From the NCBI GenBank assembly GCA_025618425.1, contig CM046832.1, positions 61,735,608-61,799,607 of the forward strand: a stretch of 64,000 nucleotides of DNA, in the 5' to 3' direction. The notes beneath the pieces were generated by a model that had not been told where the DNA came from, did no database searches, and saw nothing but the letters and a program-made list of their open reading frames with translations. Position 1 is the stretch's first letter; the number at the start of each line of letters is the position of its first letter. This document shows positions 12,967 through 44,322 of the stretch, piece after piece. The position numbers and the translations under genes were made by a program. The stretch comes from Heliocidaris tuberculata. Its lineage: Eukaryota; Echinodermata; Echinoidea; Camarodonta; Echinometridae.

Positions 12967-13640
12967 ACATACTCATCTGTTAGCATCGCGTAAGATAGAA
13001 TATGATACTGGTAAATTTTGCTGCTTGGATGAAAACTGTAAAATAGACTGTAGCTATATTGTGATGCAAGCAAGCTTCCAAATTTGTTAAAACATTTTAA
13101 AACAAAGCTGACATCTTGTCAGAAGCACGTTATTCAAGCTTTGTCATAAATATTTTAATTTAAGAGCACATGTAGATGATAATGTTGACTGCAGATCACA
13201 TTAAGTTTTGTTGGTCAATAAAAATCAATGAAGTAGTAGAAAATAAGAGTGTATAATTATTTACTTTTTTGTTCTGGGGGAGATTGTGACGAAAACGTTT
13301 TTAGTAATGTGATAATTCAGAACTAAAAAGGTTGTATTGTTTTAGAATTTTAATTTAATCAACCATGTATTATAACTCTTTTTAAAATTCACATTAACCC
13401 CTCCCCTTCATCTCTCTTTTGCCTCATCCGCCCTCTCCATCTCATCATCGGCAGCTGATCATCAGCCAAGCGGAGCGAGAGGGGTTCGCTGCGATAGGGA
13501 GCCTATCGACCGCCTGCTCCTGTCTCCTCGCCAGACATGGAGGATTTCTGGCGCGGAAAATTTACAGGTTGTCGGGTCCGCGGGCAGGAGGACAGTGCGT
13601 AAATCACTGTATCCCAGTAATGGATTCAGAGGACAACATC
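12962..13640. other. Gene-free DNA including a GC-richer block
   Basis: AT-rich to 13380, then a GC-richer block at about 13440-13620. No open frame with recognisable motifs. Confidence 0.45.
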
Positions 13641-13657
13641 CCTTCTCTGTCTCTGTA

Positions 13658-13707
<50 letters not shown>

Positions 13708-13756
13708 CTCTCTATTGTTGTTTTACTCTCACTCACTCTGTCCGTATGTTTGCCTG

Positions 13757-13823
<67 letters not shown>
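13641..13823 (+). repeat. (CT)n followed by (TA)n microsatellites
   Basis: CT-rich tract at about 13641-13713 and an uninterrupted (TA)n run at 13761-13823, separated by about 45 bp of unique sequence. Confidence 0.9.
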
Positions 13824-13826
<3 letters not shown>

Positions 13827-13994
13827 TAAAACATTATCTTATTAGGACCAAGGAGGTATCAGGCTTAGTTGAGAGGCCTCCTTTGGTTTAAACTTCTTCT
13901 CATGGCGCCATCTCCTTCCTCTCCACCTCATCTTATTTGTCTCATTCACTTCTTCCTAACCTTCCCATCCCATTCTTCTCTTTCTATGTTTCTG

Positions 13995-14460
13995 GTTCAA
14001 AACAAGACCTCCCCAGTTCCTGGCGGCTTCTCCTTTGTAGCTCTCTCCATCCATACAACCTCTTTTCCAGTCTGTGCTTGATTTGGGACACCATCCATCC
14101 GCTTTCATTTCCATCTCATCTTTCTCTCTCACTCTCTCTCTCTCTCTCTACTTCTCCTTCTTGTTCTTCTTGTTCTTCTTATTCTTCTTGTTCTTCTTGT
14201 TCTTCTTGTTCTTCTTGTTCTTCTTGTTCTTCTTGTTCTTCTTCTTCTTGTTCTTCTTGTTCTTCTTGTTCTTCTTGTTTTTGTTGTTGTTGTTCTTCTT
14301 CTGCCTTTTCTAAACTTCCCATCTCATCATCTCACCCTCCTTCATTCTTCTCCTCCTTGTTCAAAACAAGACCTCCAGAGTTTCTGGCGGCTTCTCTTTG
14401 TAGCTCTTGTGTCTCCATCCCTCCACTCTCCCAGTCTGTGACTTGATTCGGGATGCCATC
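13995..14460 (+). repeat. Direct duplication (about 100 bp) flanking a TTCTTG array
   Basis: A segment starting GTTCAAAACAAGACCTCC at 13995 recurs at 14359, both running through CTGGCGGCTTCTC, TTTGTAGCTCT, CCAGTCTGTG and CTTGATT(T/C)GGGA. Between them are (CT)n at about 14126-14150 and a TTCTTG hexanucleotide array at about 14157-14300. The block looks like a tandem duplication expanded by microsatellite growth. Confidence 0.8.
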
Positions 14461-14840
14461 CTCTTCCCGATCTGATTTATAGGCTTGACGAGGGACGAGC
14501 GCCTGTTCTTACTTCTCTCGCCTCGCGTCTCCCTCTCTCTAAAGGAATACTCGAGTGATGACGATGTGGCCAAGCACACATGAGTCAAACCATCTCTAGT
14601 AGATCCATGGTCAAACAGAACTATTTATTAAAACAAATTTTAAAAAGAAAGAAAGAAAAAAAAAAACTGTTTCATTTATTAAGGATAAGTAATTAAGTTT
14701 CAGTTAGAATATTTTCAGAAAAGAGGAAGAACTTTTACAAATCGGTACTATGTACACACTTTGACGTTAATCTATATCTTTTTATCAAGGTTAGAGATGC
14801 GTCATTTATAACTGATAAATTATGTTTTAATGGGATAGGA

Positions 14841-14941
14841 TGGAGAGAGAGAGGGGGAGGGGAAGAGGGGGAGCAAGAGAGGCAGAGACTCAGAGAGAAT
14901 GGGGCAGAGAAAGAGAGAGGCAGAAAGAGAGAGACAGCGAA

Positions 14942-15015
<74 letters not shown>

Positions 15016-15016
15016 G
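14841..15016 (+). repeat. (GA)n-rich tract ending in poly(G)
   Basis: Impure then pure GA dinucleotides, ending in 12 G at 15005-15016. Open frames on either strand (RERE or LSLS repeats) are artefacts. Confidence 0.9.
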
Positions 15017-16429
15017 AGGGTAGTAGGGCATTGGGAATATTTAAGTAGAGGTCGGTCATTCTTATTAATCTACCCAAGCCACTTTAAATTAAATCTAACT
15101 CAAATAATTTGACGCTCTGCTTTTTCAATTTACCCACCTTATCCCAAAGAGAAAGTGACTGGTGATTTATTTCTTTTTAAAAGAAAGTTACATTTGCTAT
15201 TTTTTCCATCCCCCATAAGTTAAATCTGCATAGCTTCAGTTAGGGTGATTTATAGGGGATCCTGCACAACACCATTCGCTTGTTATTAGAAAATAAACGA
15301 GGGTATACAGACTGCTCTGATGGTATCGAGCGGTTCAGAGGTGACTCTAAAGGCCGAAACTTTCCCGTGCGTCTTCCAGTCCAGGGGGTACTAAGAGGCG
15401 GGCGACACCAATTTTTGCTCTCAATTTTTTTTTTTTCGTCTTCTTTTTGCCAAGTGTTGCTCCGAGTGTCACCTTTGCCCCCATCCGCATTATTTCTTTT
15501 TAATCAAGCAGCACCGTGACTTATAGTTGGTCTGATTTGTATTTATCAATATCGCCTAGTTCCGATAAATAACTAGCAAACGAGGTTTGATGCCTATGGC
15601 AAAAAAAAAGAAATTATCTTGTTTTCCATACAATGCATAATACTACATATACGTGAAAAGGTTAATTTACACGGGTAAGTACTATTAATTCCAATATACA
15701 GGGCAGTAAATTATAAATCTTTTTTTGACGCAAGATCATGATGACAGAAGAACTTAGGAATTTAATTAAAAAGGCATTGATTAACTTTGCCCAGGATTGA
15801 AAAAAAATAAATCACTGTTCCAGCTAATGCTGTAATCATAATTACAAACCTTTAGCTCAGACAGGAATCGCCTGAGTTTTATAAGCTGATCGGTCGTTTA
15901 TATATCAAGATATTTACGATTGAACATTGATGTCGGGATAGAGTACCACCGAACCCTAAAGAACTCTTACGGTTGGCATACCTCGCTCTATCACAGAATA
16001 CCGTACGGGCTGGAAACCCGCTCTAAAATCGCCAAGCGCTGGTGCTTGGTTTTTGGGACTGCAGCGCAGCGAAGAAGCCGAGCGACTTGCGCTAGCGATT
16101 GATCGCGATTTTCTCTTTTTTAGGATAGTAAACGGCTTCCATTTTCTCTCATACTTTCACATATCCTTAATTATATATGTAGTTAGAGGACTGCACACAA
16201 TTCACTGGCATTTGGAAGAAAGAGGTGATAGATACAGCAAAAGAGAGATAGGAAGAGACGACTTCTAGAGGACCCATGTCAACCAAGGCTACCGGTATAC
16301 ACCCCCTCCCACATCAATACACCTCTGCAGTGATGGGCCAACTCTGTGATTAAGTAATAGAAAGAAGTTCAAGCAGCTGAACGCAATAGGACGCCTCTAT
16401 TTCATTTTTTTTCTTGAGTGTTCGCGCGC
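15017..16429. other. Gene-free DNA with a GC-richer patch
   Basis: No recognised gene. A GC-richer patch lies at about 15930-16110. Its short open frames have no known domain. Confidence 0.45.

Positions 16430-16457
<28 letters not shown>
16430..16457 (+). repeat. Poly(A) tract
   Basis: Twenty-eight A after TTCGCGCGC. Confidence 0.9.
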
Positions 16458-16461
<4 letters not shown>

Positions 16462-17559
16462 CATGCGCCATATTGCGATTCCAATCGGAAACCCGCTTGG
16501 TCAAACTCTCTTAATAAATGACTCTGGCCCTTCCTACAGGAAAGTCTCACTGTCTTCACATGCAGAGGTTCCAATTCACGAAGAGCAATTATAACCCTGG
16601 TATAAACATTTACGCTTTCAAGCAAAACACGTACTCATCCTCACAAACAAACATTTGAAACATTTCGGCCTACAATTCTTCATCCCGACTTTGATTTAAG
16701 CACTCCTTCCAGTAAGCTAGGTGAGTTATCGCCGCCCCTCGTCATGTTGCGTACAGGGTGAGAATTTATTGCGATTTATTGCGATCAGTGTTAACGAGTA
16801 TAATAACTATTCTATGTCTTCCCCAATGGCCAATTTATCGTGGTTTCCCTAAACGGGTCATAAGTGAAAACATTAGAAAGTCCACTTTGTTGAAGGACGG
16901 TACGTATTTAGGTTTATGGCCAATTTCAAGATCGTCTTAACCAAGTTTCAGAGAGTCCGCTTAAACCAACCAATCCATAAAAACGTCTTCTAGGCTATAT
17001 CGAAATAAATCCACTAACGTAATGGCAGTGGTTTCGGTAAGCAATACACCAACATCTAAAGGAAATCATTTTAGACGTTGTTTCTTAATATCATGAAGAT
17101 TCTTATGAAAACGAGTCAGTTGCAGGAATTCGGTTCCGTTCATTTAGTAGCACACTATCCATGTAATATGTAGTAGGCCTATATATAGTAGATAGTTTAA
17201 CCCATCATTCGTAAAATTAAAATGCGGGAAGTGAAACCCAAACTTTTGATTAATTTTCGTATTGCTGTAGTACACATGAAACGAGTAAATGTAGTACATC
17301 TAAAGTTTGATACATCGATTTTTTTTTCGTTGACCTTTTTGGAAATTGAATTTTTGTTTGTTTTTTAATTGCTTGCTAATTTTATTTCTTTGTTTCCTCA
17401 GTCAGCAAATTTGAAAATCAGAAAACACTTAATTGTAACTTTTGTACAATTTTAGCCCAAATGTTCTGTGTACAGGGCTATATTGACATGACAGAGAAAT
17501 GTAATTTGATTATACAGTACTCTTCTAGCTTCCTAATTCAATAATACATGAATTGAGGA

Positions 17560-17985
17560 GGACTTGAATATGCCGGGTACCTCCTTGATCATACAAACAC
17601 TGATTCACGCTCCGTGTCAAGAAGGTGAACTCCGATTTTCGAAATCTTGCTTTTTTCCCCCATTCCTTTCACCAGCCCCACGGACGAGATGCTACATCCT
17701 AAGTGCGGCTGCTTTCTGTTTCAACAGAATAACAAAACGTCACATTTATCATGTCCCCCCCGCTCGGTCGAATCCTGAACAACAAATGAGAGCCCGAGTT
17801 TCTGAACAACACGCCAATTTATGCCACCTTTCATCAGCCATCGAACCCCTTGAAATAAAAGAACACATGGCGGGGGCTGCGACCGAGATTGAAATATTTC
17901 GCATTTCTCTGGTTTCGAATCAGACCGCGCTCGCCCGTAAATCATCCACGGTTTCGTCCTTTGCAAAAATGCCGACGTCAAATCG
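17560..17985. promoter_or_regulatory. Candidate conserved non-coding block 3' of Hox9/10
   Basis: A GC-richer island in AT-rich DNA, 3.4-3.8 kb downstream of the stop codon. It holds an ATTTATG site (near 17815) and CTTGAAATAAAAG, which resemble posterior Hox/Cdx sites. Both strands stay open for 150 codons or so, but the translations have no recognisable domain. Only cross-species comparison can show whether it is constrained. Confidence 0.3.
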
Positions 17986-18089
17986 GGGGGAAAAAAAAGA
18001 AAGAAAGAAAAAAAAAAAAGATATGTCAGATGTTTTGAAATTGGAAGGTCGCAAGATGGTGCATAACGGGGGAAATGTATAAGAGGGGT

Positions 18090-18105
18090 GGGGGGGGGGG
18101 GGGGG
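18090..18105 (+). repeat. Poly(G) tract
   Basis: Sixteen G following AGAGGGGT. Confidence 0.9.
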
Positions 18106-18485
18106 TGAGAGCAAAACGAGCAAACTGCAGAGGATGGTGGGGAGAGTGACAAAATGGAATTTTGTTGTTGGTTCATTTTTGTCAACAGCTCTTCGACGAT
18201 GACTACATCGAGGTTAGGTCGAAGGTGAATTACTATAATGTCAAACGTTGATGGCGCTATGGACTTCAGCTAGTTCTTGCTCGGTTTGGGACTTAATACA
18301 AAAGTAACTTCTGCTAGTTATTAGTTTTCTTTCCATTCTTAAGTAAATGTAAGATGTAAATGTAAGGTTACTTTCGTTGTTACCACTAATTAATGATTTT
18401 ATCTAAGCTATAACAATTCATTCAAATTGATTAAAAAATGCATGAAAGGGGGAAAAAAATAATACTGATAAAATCATCCGGCGCA

Positions 18486-19077
18486 CTTTAAAGGAGAATG
18501 GAAACCCTGGGGAAATATCCATTTTAATGAAAAGAGAGGATAGAGAGAAGCAATTTAAAAAAAAGTTCCATCAAAATCGGTTACGAAATGAGAAAGTTAT
18601 GAAAGTTTGAAAAGTCTCAATTTACTTTATGTGGCGATCCTCAAAGTGGCAATGTTGCTTCAAATTGGCAGGTGTAGTAGTACAACTCTCAATATGTTTT
18701 GTACACAAAATTTCATATTTTCTCCAATATGTCTAAAGATGCTGCTTGTCTTTTTGTGAACTCAACATGTGTTGTGTCAAATACATTTTCCCATGATATA
18801 TTTTGAGCTGAGAAGAAGACAAGCTGCAACTTGAGATAATGGGAAAAATATGAAATTTTGTGTACAAAACATACTGAGGGTTGTACTACTAAACATGTCA
18901 CTTTGAAGCAACATTGCCAATTTGAGGATCGCCATAGAAAGTAAATTGAGACTTTTCAAACTTTTATAACTTTCTCATTTCGTAACCGATTTTGATTGAA
19001 CTTTAAAAAAATTGTTTCTCTCTATCCTCTCTTTTCATTAAAATTGATTTTTTCCCAGGGTTTCATTCTCCTTAAAG
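18486..19077. mobile_element. TTAA-flanked foldback element, family A
   Basis: About 590 bp forming an almost full-length imperfect palindrome. The left end CTTTAAAGGAGAATGG is inverted at the right end as CATTCTCCTTAAAG. The arms match inward through CCTCTCTTTTCATTAAAAT, the AAACTTTCATAACTTTCTCA-like segment, GGCAATGTTGC and TGTACACAAAATTTCATATT. TTAA lies at each end, which fits a non-autonomous piggyBac- or Kolobok-type element. No transposase coding is present. Confidence 0.8.
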
Positions 19078-20087
19078 AATAGGTAAGTATAACATTATTA
19101 CATAATCACAAATGGACATCATCAATTTAAATGACCAAGATAACGTTTATTAACATAAAATCACTGTTTCATACATTTTCTTTCAAAATTGCATTTCATT
19201 CAACCGTAGGGGCCTTCAGAAACAAAGATATAAATTTCCCATGGTAGCTCAAATCCTGTTTTCACTAATAAAAGATTTAAAAAAAAACAACAAAAAACAA
19301 CTAAATTATCAGACAGATGCACTTACATCAAATTATGAATAACACTTTGCATCAAATCGAATACAAGACGTGAATAATTCATCTTATGGTATTTACGGGA
19401 AAAGTTGTGTCAGAAAATTCGATTCAGCAAAGTAAGTACATTTGATTCTATGAAAAATTTATTTTAACACACACGTGACAATTGTTCAATAAATTGTTTA
19501 AAGAGATAAACACTATGAGCAATGATGAAAAGAAAAATTAAATTAAGAATTTGAATGGAATAATTGCTATCAAATAGGAAGTATAATAATTCCAAATATC
19601 ACAATAATGTAGAAAATGATTTGGTACTAACAACTTGGTCATTTAGTTGAAAATCATAAAGAGAAATATTCATCACATATTTCAACTAGTTAGAAAAAAA
19701 AGAAGGTAGTTTAAAGTGATGGATAAATGATTTTGAATTACATGTATATACCAGTTCTTATTTATCATTGACATAGTGTACAAGGAAAAAAAATTACAGT
19801 TGTTTCAAAATCCCGTTAAATTCTCAACTGGAAAAAAAAATGATCTGAATTGTTTGGGTTTGCACAAATTATACAGAGGCGTTAAAATCGTCTCAAACTA
19901 TATTACACGTCTATATTCTTTTCCAAATTCGTACAATGTTTCTCGAGAATATTATAAGCATCTTTTAATTTTGAATTTTATAAAATGTCAAACGAGTTGT
20001 CATATTCTAATTTTCCCATTAGAAACTATAATAGAATTAATCAAGTCTGTTCGAATAATAAGATTCTGTTTTAAATAGAAAAAAAAA

Positions 20088-20118
<31 letters not shown>

Positions 20119-20414
20119 AGGCAGTACTACGTAATACGTCACAATACGTCTGCACCAAAACTGTCGTAACCAGACAGAGTTTGATGTAACTGAACATGAC
20201 CTTTGGTTCCAGCGACTGAAAACGAATACAATATTTAACATCGAAGTATAGTAAACATGTCATGATACAAGAAGAAAAAAAATATCATACATCCATATAC
20301 ACAGTTTTCATACAAACAATGGCAAGCAATAACATTAAACTTGATATTTACATGTTATAAACACAGTATTGTTGGATCGATCAATTTTAAAGTTACAAGG
20401 TTGTTTTCTGTAAG
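19078..20414. other. Gene-free AT-rich DNA
   Basis: Nothing recognisable except an A-rich and AAAAC microsatellite at about 20080-20117. Confidence 0.5.
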
Positions 20415-21339
20415 TTTATTATTAGTTGGACTTTTTATCTGAGTTTCAGACGCGTATACATGTGAGGGGATTTAGAGCAATTTATGTTACATTATCATGC
20501 GTAAAATTCAGTCACATTGACGAAAACTATTTTAATTGATTACGATCAGATCATATCATGTAGTAATCAAGTAAACAATTGTTTCATAAACTAAAGTAGC
20601 TTCGAAATTCATCAGGTACTTTTTTGTTACAGTGAAGCATATGGAAGTAGTTTTTGTCCATGCAGTTCTATGTTCCCTTTCTACGTTATTCAAAATACAG
20701 AATTACATTTATGGCACTAAGTGCCGTTGTACAACATCGCATGATATAATCCAATAATAATCCATAGTTAATATGTTTTTTCTTTAATAAGAATGATTCA
20801 TGGATTAAACGAAGTCTTTAATGTGTTGTAAATAAGTCTCAAGTTGTTCAATGGAAAACTAAAACTTGGCAGCGTTTGTTGAAGGACAAACATGTGTTTG
20901 AAATCTGTTATTTTTATCAAGGTGTTTATCTGCACAAAATACAATAAACTGGCAACAATCGAAACAATGAATACATTAGCATCTGCATGTCAATAATGGC
21001 AAACAGCTCATCATAGGGCAAAGACAAGCAAACCACATCAGCAATCATTTCTACGTTAATATTTCGGAGTTCATAATCCAAATATTTTCCTGGCAGAAGA
21101 TGTAAATTAACGATTGTGTAACGATGGCAACGTAATACATGTTTCTCGCATTCTTGTCTCCTCGCCTGCGCTTAATCACACAGGCATCTCACACAGTCAC
21201 TATGACGTGTTCATCACACATGACACAATAACATATCTACACTCCAATCTACATCAGGTCAGTACTTTGTCCAATAATAATAATAATTGTCCAAGGTTTC
21301 ATAGTTCGCTTCTCTAGCACCACTGATAAATGAAGATTT
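20415..21339 (-). other. Presumed 3' UTR of Hox9/10
   Basis: This is non-coding, AT-rich DNA directly after the stop codon. On the minus strand, possible poly(A) signals are ATTAAA at about 20822-20817 and 20788-20783 and AATAAA at 20420-20415. Which one is used, if any, cannot be decided from the sequence alone, so the extent is only an estimate. Confidence 0.3.
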
Positions 21340-41209
<19,870 letters not shown>

Positions 41210-41470
41210 TTTAATATCGCTCGTATTTTTATGTCGTCGATATTACGGGCTAGTCCAGTGGAGACGGTGATAAACCCCCACGACCTGCGGGCATAAAACA
41301 TAAGGAAGAGAGAACCTTGAAGTTGTCACGTGACCCATCTAGGCCAATAACCCGTCCTCATCAAGCCTTTCCCCTCTCTATTCCTCTCAACAAAGACACA
41401 ATTGGTAATAATCAGATCCGCGGAGAGCATGGGGTCGAGCGAAATTAGAACAGACAAGGTTATTGCAGGT
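41210..41470 (-). promoter_or_regulatory. Hox9/10 5' UTR / proximal promoter region
   Basis: This is the segment just upstream of the start codon. On the minus strand it carries ACATAAAAATAC about 20 nt before the ATG, TTTTATG near 41297 and GGTTTATCAC, all resembling posterior Hox/Cdx sites (TTTATG), which could allow auto- or cross-regulation. An E-box CACGTG lies at about 41327-41332 and a CCAAT motif at about 41343. The transcription start is not identifiable by eye, and a TATA box cannot be told apart from the AT-rich Hox-like sites. Confidence 0.4.
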
Positions 41471-42426
41471 CGTAAAGAGTTTGAATACGACCACATTTTA
41501 AAACATAATTAGCATAATTTACATTCCAATTGTTTCGTATATAGGCCATCCAAAGTTGCCAATAGTTTGACAATGATTAAATTAAAATATGCAATACAAA
41601 GCTCCAAAATGTGAAAAAAAAAATAAAATCAAAATGTATTCTACGAATGAAATTGGAAATACAATAAGCATTATATGAAAAATATAGCTTTCACACGGCA
41701 TTGTCATTATTTGTGAAAAGGCAAGAAATACAACTATGCAGGAAGACAATATCACAGCGATTTTTACTAAAAAAACCCAAACACAAACAAACAACATAAT
41801 GGCCACATGAAAAGGTAATGACATATACGCGGTTAATCATAGTCCCCCGCGTCTTCAAATGACAACCTTTGTTGTTTGTGACGAAATACAAGATCTGTCA
41901 GGTTGCACATGTTGTATTCCAATAGAAGTGTATTGAAAGAAAATGTTGTCATTAACAGTCAAATAGAGAAATAAGCACCCTCTCATAATTCTTAATCCAT
42001 TACATCAATTTCGATAAAAACTGATACTTAGCAATGTGTATTTTTCTTTAAATTATCATATGATGTATAAACATGCTCATAATTATCATTAATGACTTTA
42101 AAAAAAATCACCAGTGTTTTTCCAAATGTTTAGGTCCCAAATAGGCATATCAAAGATGGAGAAGGGGTGGGGGAAATTACAATCAAAGGCAAATGTAGGT
42201 CTACAATAAATGGGAAAATAAAGAAATAATGACAAATTCAGGCGCGTTAGTCCCTATAGCCATACCGGTAACGAAGGCACAGGCCTCGTACATGCCTATA
42301 GATTCATGAAAACCATTTTATGAATTATGAAAAGCCGATGATCATGGCCTGTGTAATTTTGGAGAGGGGCAGGGGCATATGAGTTAGATATTCCCGAAGT
42401 GCCACTCAAACAATGAAAAGAGCTCA
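41471..42426. other. Upstream flank without recognised features
   Basis: AT-rich DNA 5' of the Hox9/10 proximal region. No gene is seen. Confidence 0.5.
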
Positions 42427-42446
42427 CCCCCCCCCCCCCCCCCCCC
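42427..42446 (+). repeat. Poly(C) tract
   Basis: Twenty C in a row, directly before the LINE-like fragment. Confidence 0.9.
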
Positions 42447-42485
42447 GCAATGCCGGAGCTACTTTTCTCCTTTTGGCGTCAATGA

Positions 42486-42840
42486 AGTCTGAATAAAAAT
42501 ACTTTTTGGAATAGCCTGCCGAAAGATATCAGAAGAAAATGCTTTTTACGTTCATTCTGTACAGCTACAAAATATCATTCATTACAAGAGTATGGTCAAC
42601 CCCCATTGTAAATACCATCTTACATGTCTTAGCTACTCTATTTTAACATTTCACAGAAACTTTTTACAAGGAATGTAATCCGTTTATAATGTAAATGTAT
42701 CATTCGTATTTGTCTCAAGGGCGCCACACCCTACTAGTAGTAATGCTATCTAGTGGTGTCCTATTACCAAAGATTTGTTTTTCAAATTTGTAATATATTG
42801 TGATCAGTTTTTGGTAATAAAGTTCTTTCATTCATTCATA
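42486..42840 (+). pseudogene. Truncated non-LTR retrotransposon 3' end (reverse transcriptase C-terminus plus tail)
   Basis: An open stretch ending at the TAA at 42609-42611 contains WNSLPKDIRRKCF (from 42507), the typical C-terminal WNSLP(K/N)DI motif of CR1/L2/Jockey-like reverse transcriptases. It is preceded by SLNKNTF and has a stop codon just upstream at 42483. About 200 bp of 3' UTR follows, ending in GGTAATAAAGTTCTTTCATTCATTCAT, an AATAAA-containing LINE tail with short ATTC repeats. Only about 42 codons survive, consistent with the usual 5' truncation. The exact clade is not determined. Confidence 0.6.
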
Positions 42841-43159
42841 CTTTAAAAATACATTTTACCACATGAATGTACTTCCGTTGTGAGCATAGGCACACCTCCA
42901 TCCCCAACGTGAGCATTATGTTTAAAAGAATTGGCAAGAATTGTTCGTCTTCACGATAGCAAGTACATGTATTTCTTTTTGCCTAATATATGTCCTCACC
43001 AATCCAGCATACAGCTTTTTTTTCATGTTTTTCTTTTCAATTACTTTTGTTTTTTGTTGGCAATATGCCTTAAATAGGGATGTCTTCAGTCCCTTTCTTT
43101 TCATGAAGCACAATTATTTTGTACAAGAAATTTTGCGATTAAAGAAACAACTGTGTTGA

Positions 43160-43180
43160 CTGAGGGGGGGGGGGGGGAGG
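43160..43180 (+). repeat. Poly(G) tract
   Basis: A G-run of about 13 followed by AGGGGG. Confidence 0.85.
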
Positions 43181-43439
43181 GGGAAGAAACCATTAGGACA
43201 TTAGAAGGAATTTAGCTTTTCGATGTCTGTGATCCTGATTAACTTGTTCAACAAAATTATGGTACGTATGCCCTCTTACTAGATCACATCAACATGTTTT
43301 TGCCCTTCTCCCATATTTTAAGCACTTTGATGGCAGCTCAGTTTAAACTGGGGGTGATGAGTTAGAGCCTTTCGAAATTTGAACCAATAATTACTATCAA
43401 ATATCAATATTTAAAGACCTTTCTCATGATGTATCATCA

Positions 43440-43560
43440 TTCCTCGTTTCATAATGAACGTTACCATGGTTACTGGCCTAATCATCAAATGGCACAGATG
43501 ATATCTGATCTTCCGTAGATTAGGCGCTATATAAATCCAGATTATTATCATTATTTTATA
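43440..43560. mobile_element. Dispersed element end (GCGCTATATAAAT...ATTATTAT)
   Basis: ATTAGGCGCTATATAAATCC followed by ATTATTATCATTATT matches the widespread 'rgcgctatataaat + (ATT)n' terminus of dispersed repeats in marine invertebrate genomes. The inverse form occurs at 56923-56990. The internal part is too degraded to classify. Confidence 0.5.
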
Positions 43561-43679
43561 TCATTCTTTCTGTGAATTCGACAATATCACGGACACTATA
43601 AAACGATAAGTTAAAAAAAATAATAACTGGACTTTCTCCAACAAGCTCCTTGCATTTCGAATATCTTAGAACTAAACAT

Positions 43680-43890
43680 TCGAATCATGAACCCAGCTGC
43701 AGAATCATGTGATCAACCACACCTTACACCAAATCCAATCCCAGTAATCATAACAGCGGCCCATCAGCATCAAATAAGTCGGTCCTGATTGGCCAATAGT
43801 AATTGTAATCAGCGTCTACCTGAATGTTTAATTCAGTGCAACTGGGTCCTGAATTTGCTTGTGAGTGGGCATTTGCAAAGTAGGATGTAG
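43680..43890. promoter_or_regulatory. Candidate upstream cis-regulatory block
   Basis: About 2.5 kb upstream of exon 1, balanced composition and no simple repeats. It contains GATTGGCCAATAG (inverted CCAAT pair), TAGTAATTGTAATCAG (homeodomain-type) and GGGCATTTGCAAAGT (POU octamer-like). The role is inferred from composition and motifs only. Confidence 0.3.
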
Positions 43891-44074
43891 GTCATGAGTG
43901 TACTGAATATTTAAATTATCTCTCTTTCTCTCTTTCTCTCCATTGAAATTATCCCAACAAATTCTTTAAAATTGTGTGCATGAGGCAAAAATATAAAAAA
44001 AAAACAAAAAAATCAATTCCTTCGAATATTTCTTAGTGGAAAAAGCCCTTCCTGTTCATTATCAACGTAGTACA

Positions 44075-44244
44075 CAAACAGGTAATTAAGATCATTGATT
44101 TCTTTGTTGTTGTTAAATCCATTATCTGTATCTGTTTTCGAATTTATATTTGTAATATGCAAACAGGTAATTAAGATCATCGATTTCTTTGTTGTTGTTA
44201 AATCCATTATCTGTATCTGTTTTCGAATTTATATTTGTAATATG
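44075..44244 (+). repeat. 85-bp tandem duplication
   Basis: The segment from CAAACAGGTAATTAAGATCA through TTATATTTGTAATATG occurs at 44075-44159 and again at 44160-44244 with a single difference (CATTG versus CATCG). The near identity implies a recent event or an assembly duplicate. Confidence 0.9.
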
Positions 44245-44322
44245 CATGGAAACAAAACAAATTTCCATGTATGAATTATGGACAATAAAGATTGAATTGA
44301 ATTGAATTGAATTGAATTGTAT
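44245..44322 (+). mobile_element. LINE-like 3' tail: hairpin, AATAAA and (GAATT)n
   Basis: CATGGAAA...TTTCCATG forms a short stem-loop (about 44245-44270). GGACAATAAAGATTGAATTG and five or so GAATT repeats follow. A 3'-terminal hairpin with a pentanucleotide tail is characteristic of CR1/L2-type retrotransposons. No coding remnant is recognised upstream, although the 85-bp duplication adjoins it. Confidence 0.5.

Noticed and set aside
17564..18185. 172- and 154-codon overlapping open frames
   Set aside because: Open on both strands at once, no recognised domain, run into homopolymers; better explained by locally higher GC.
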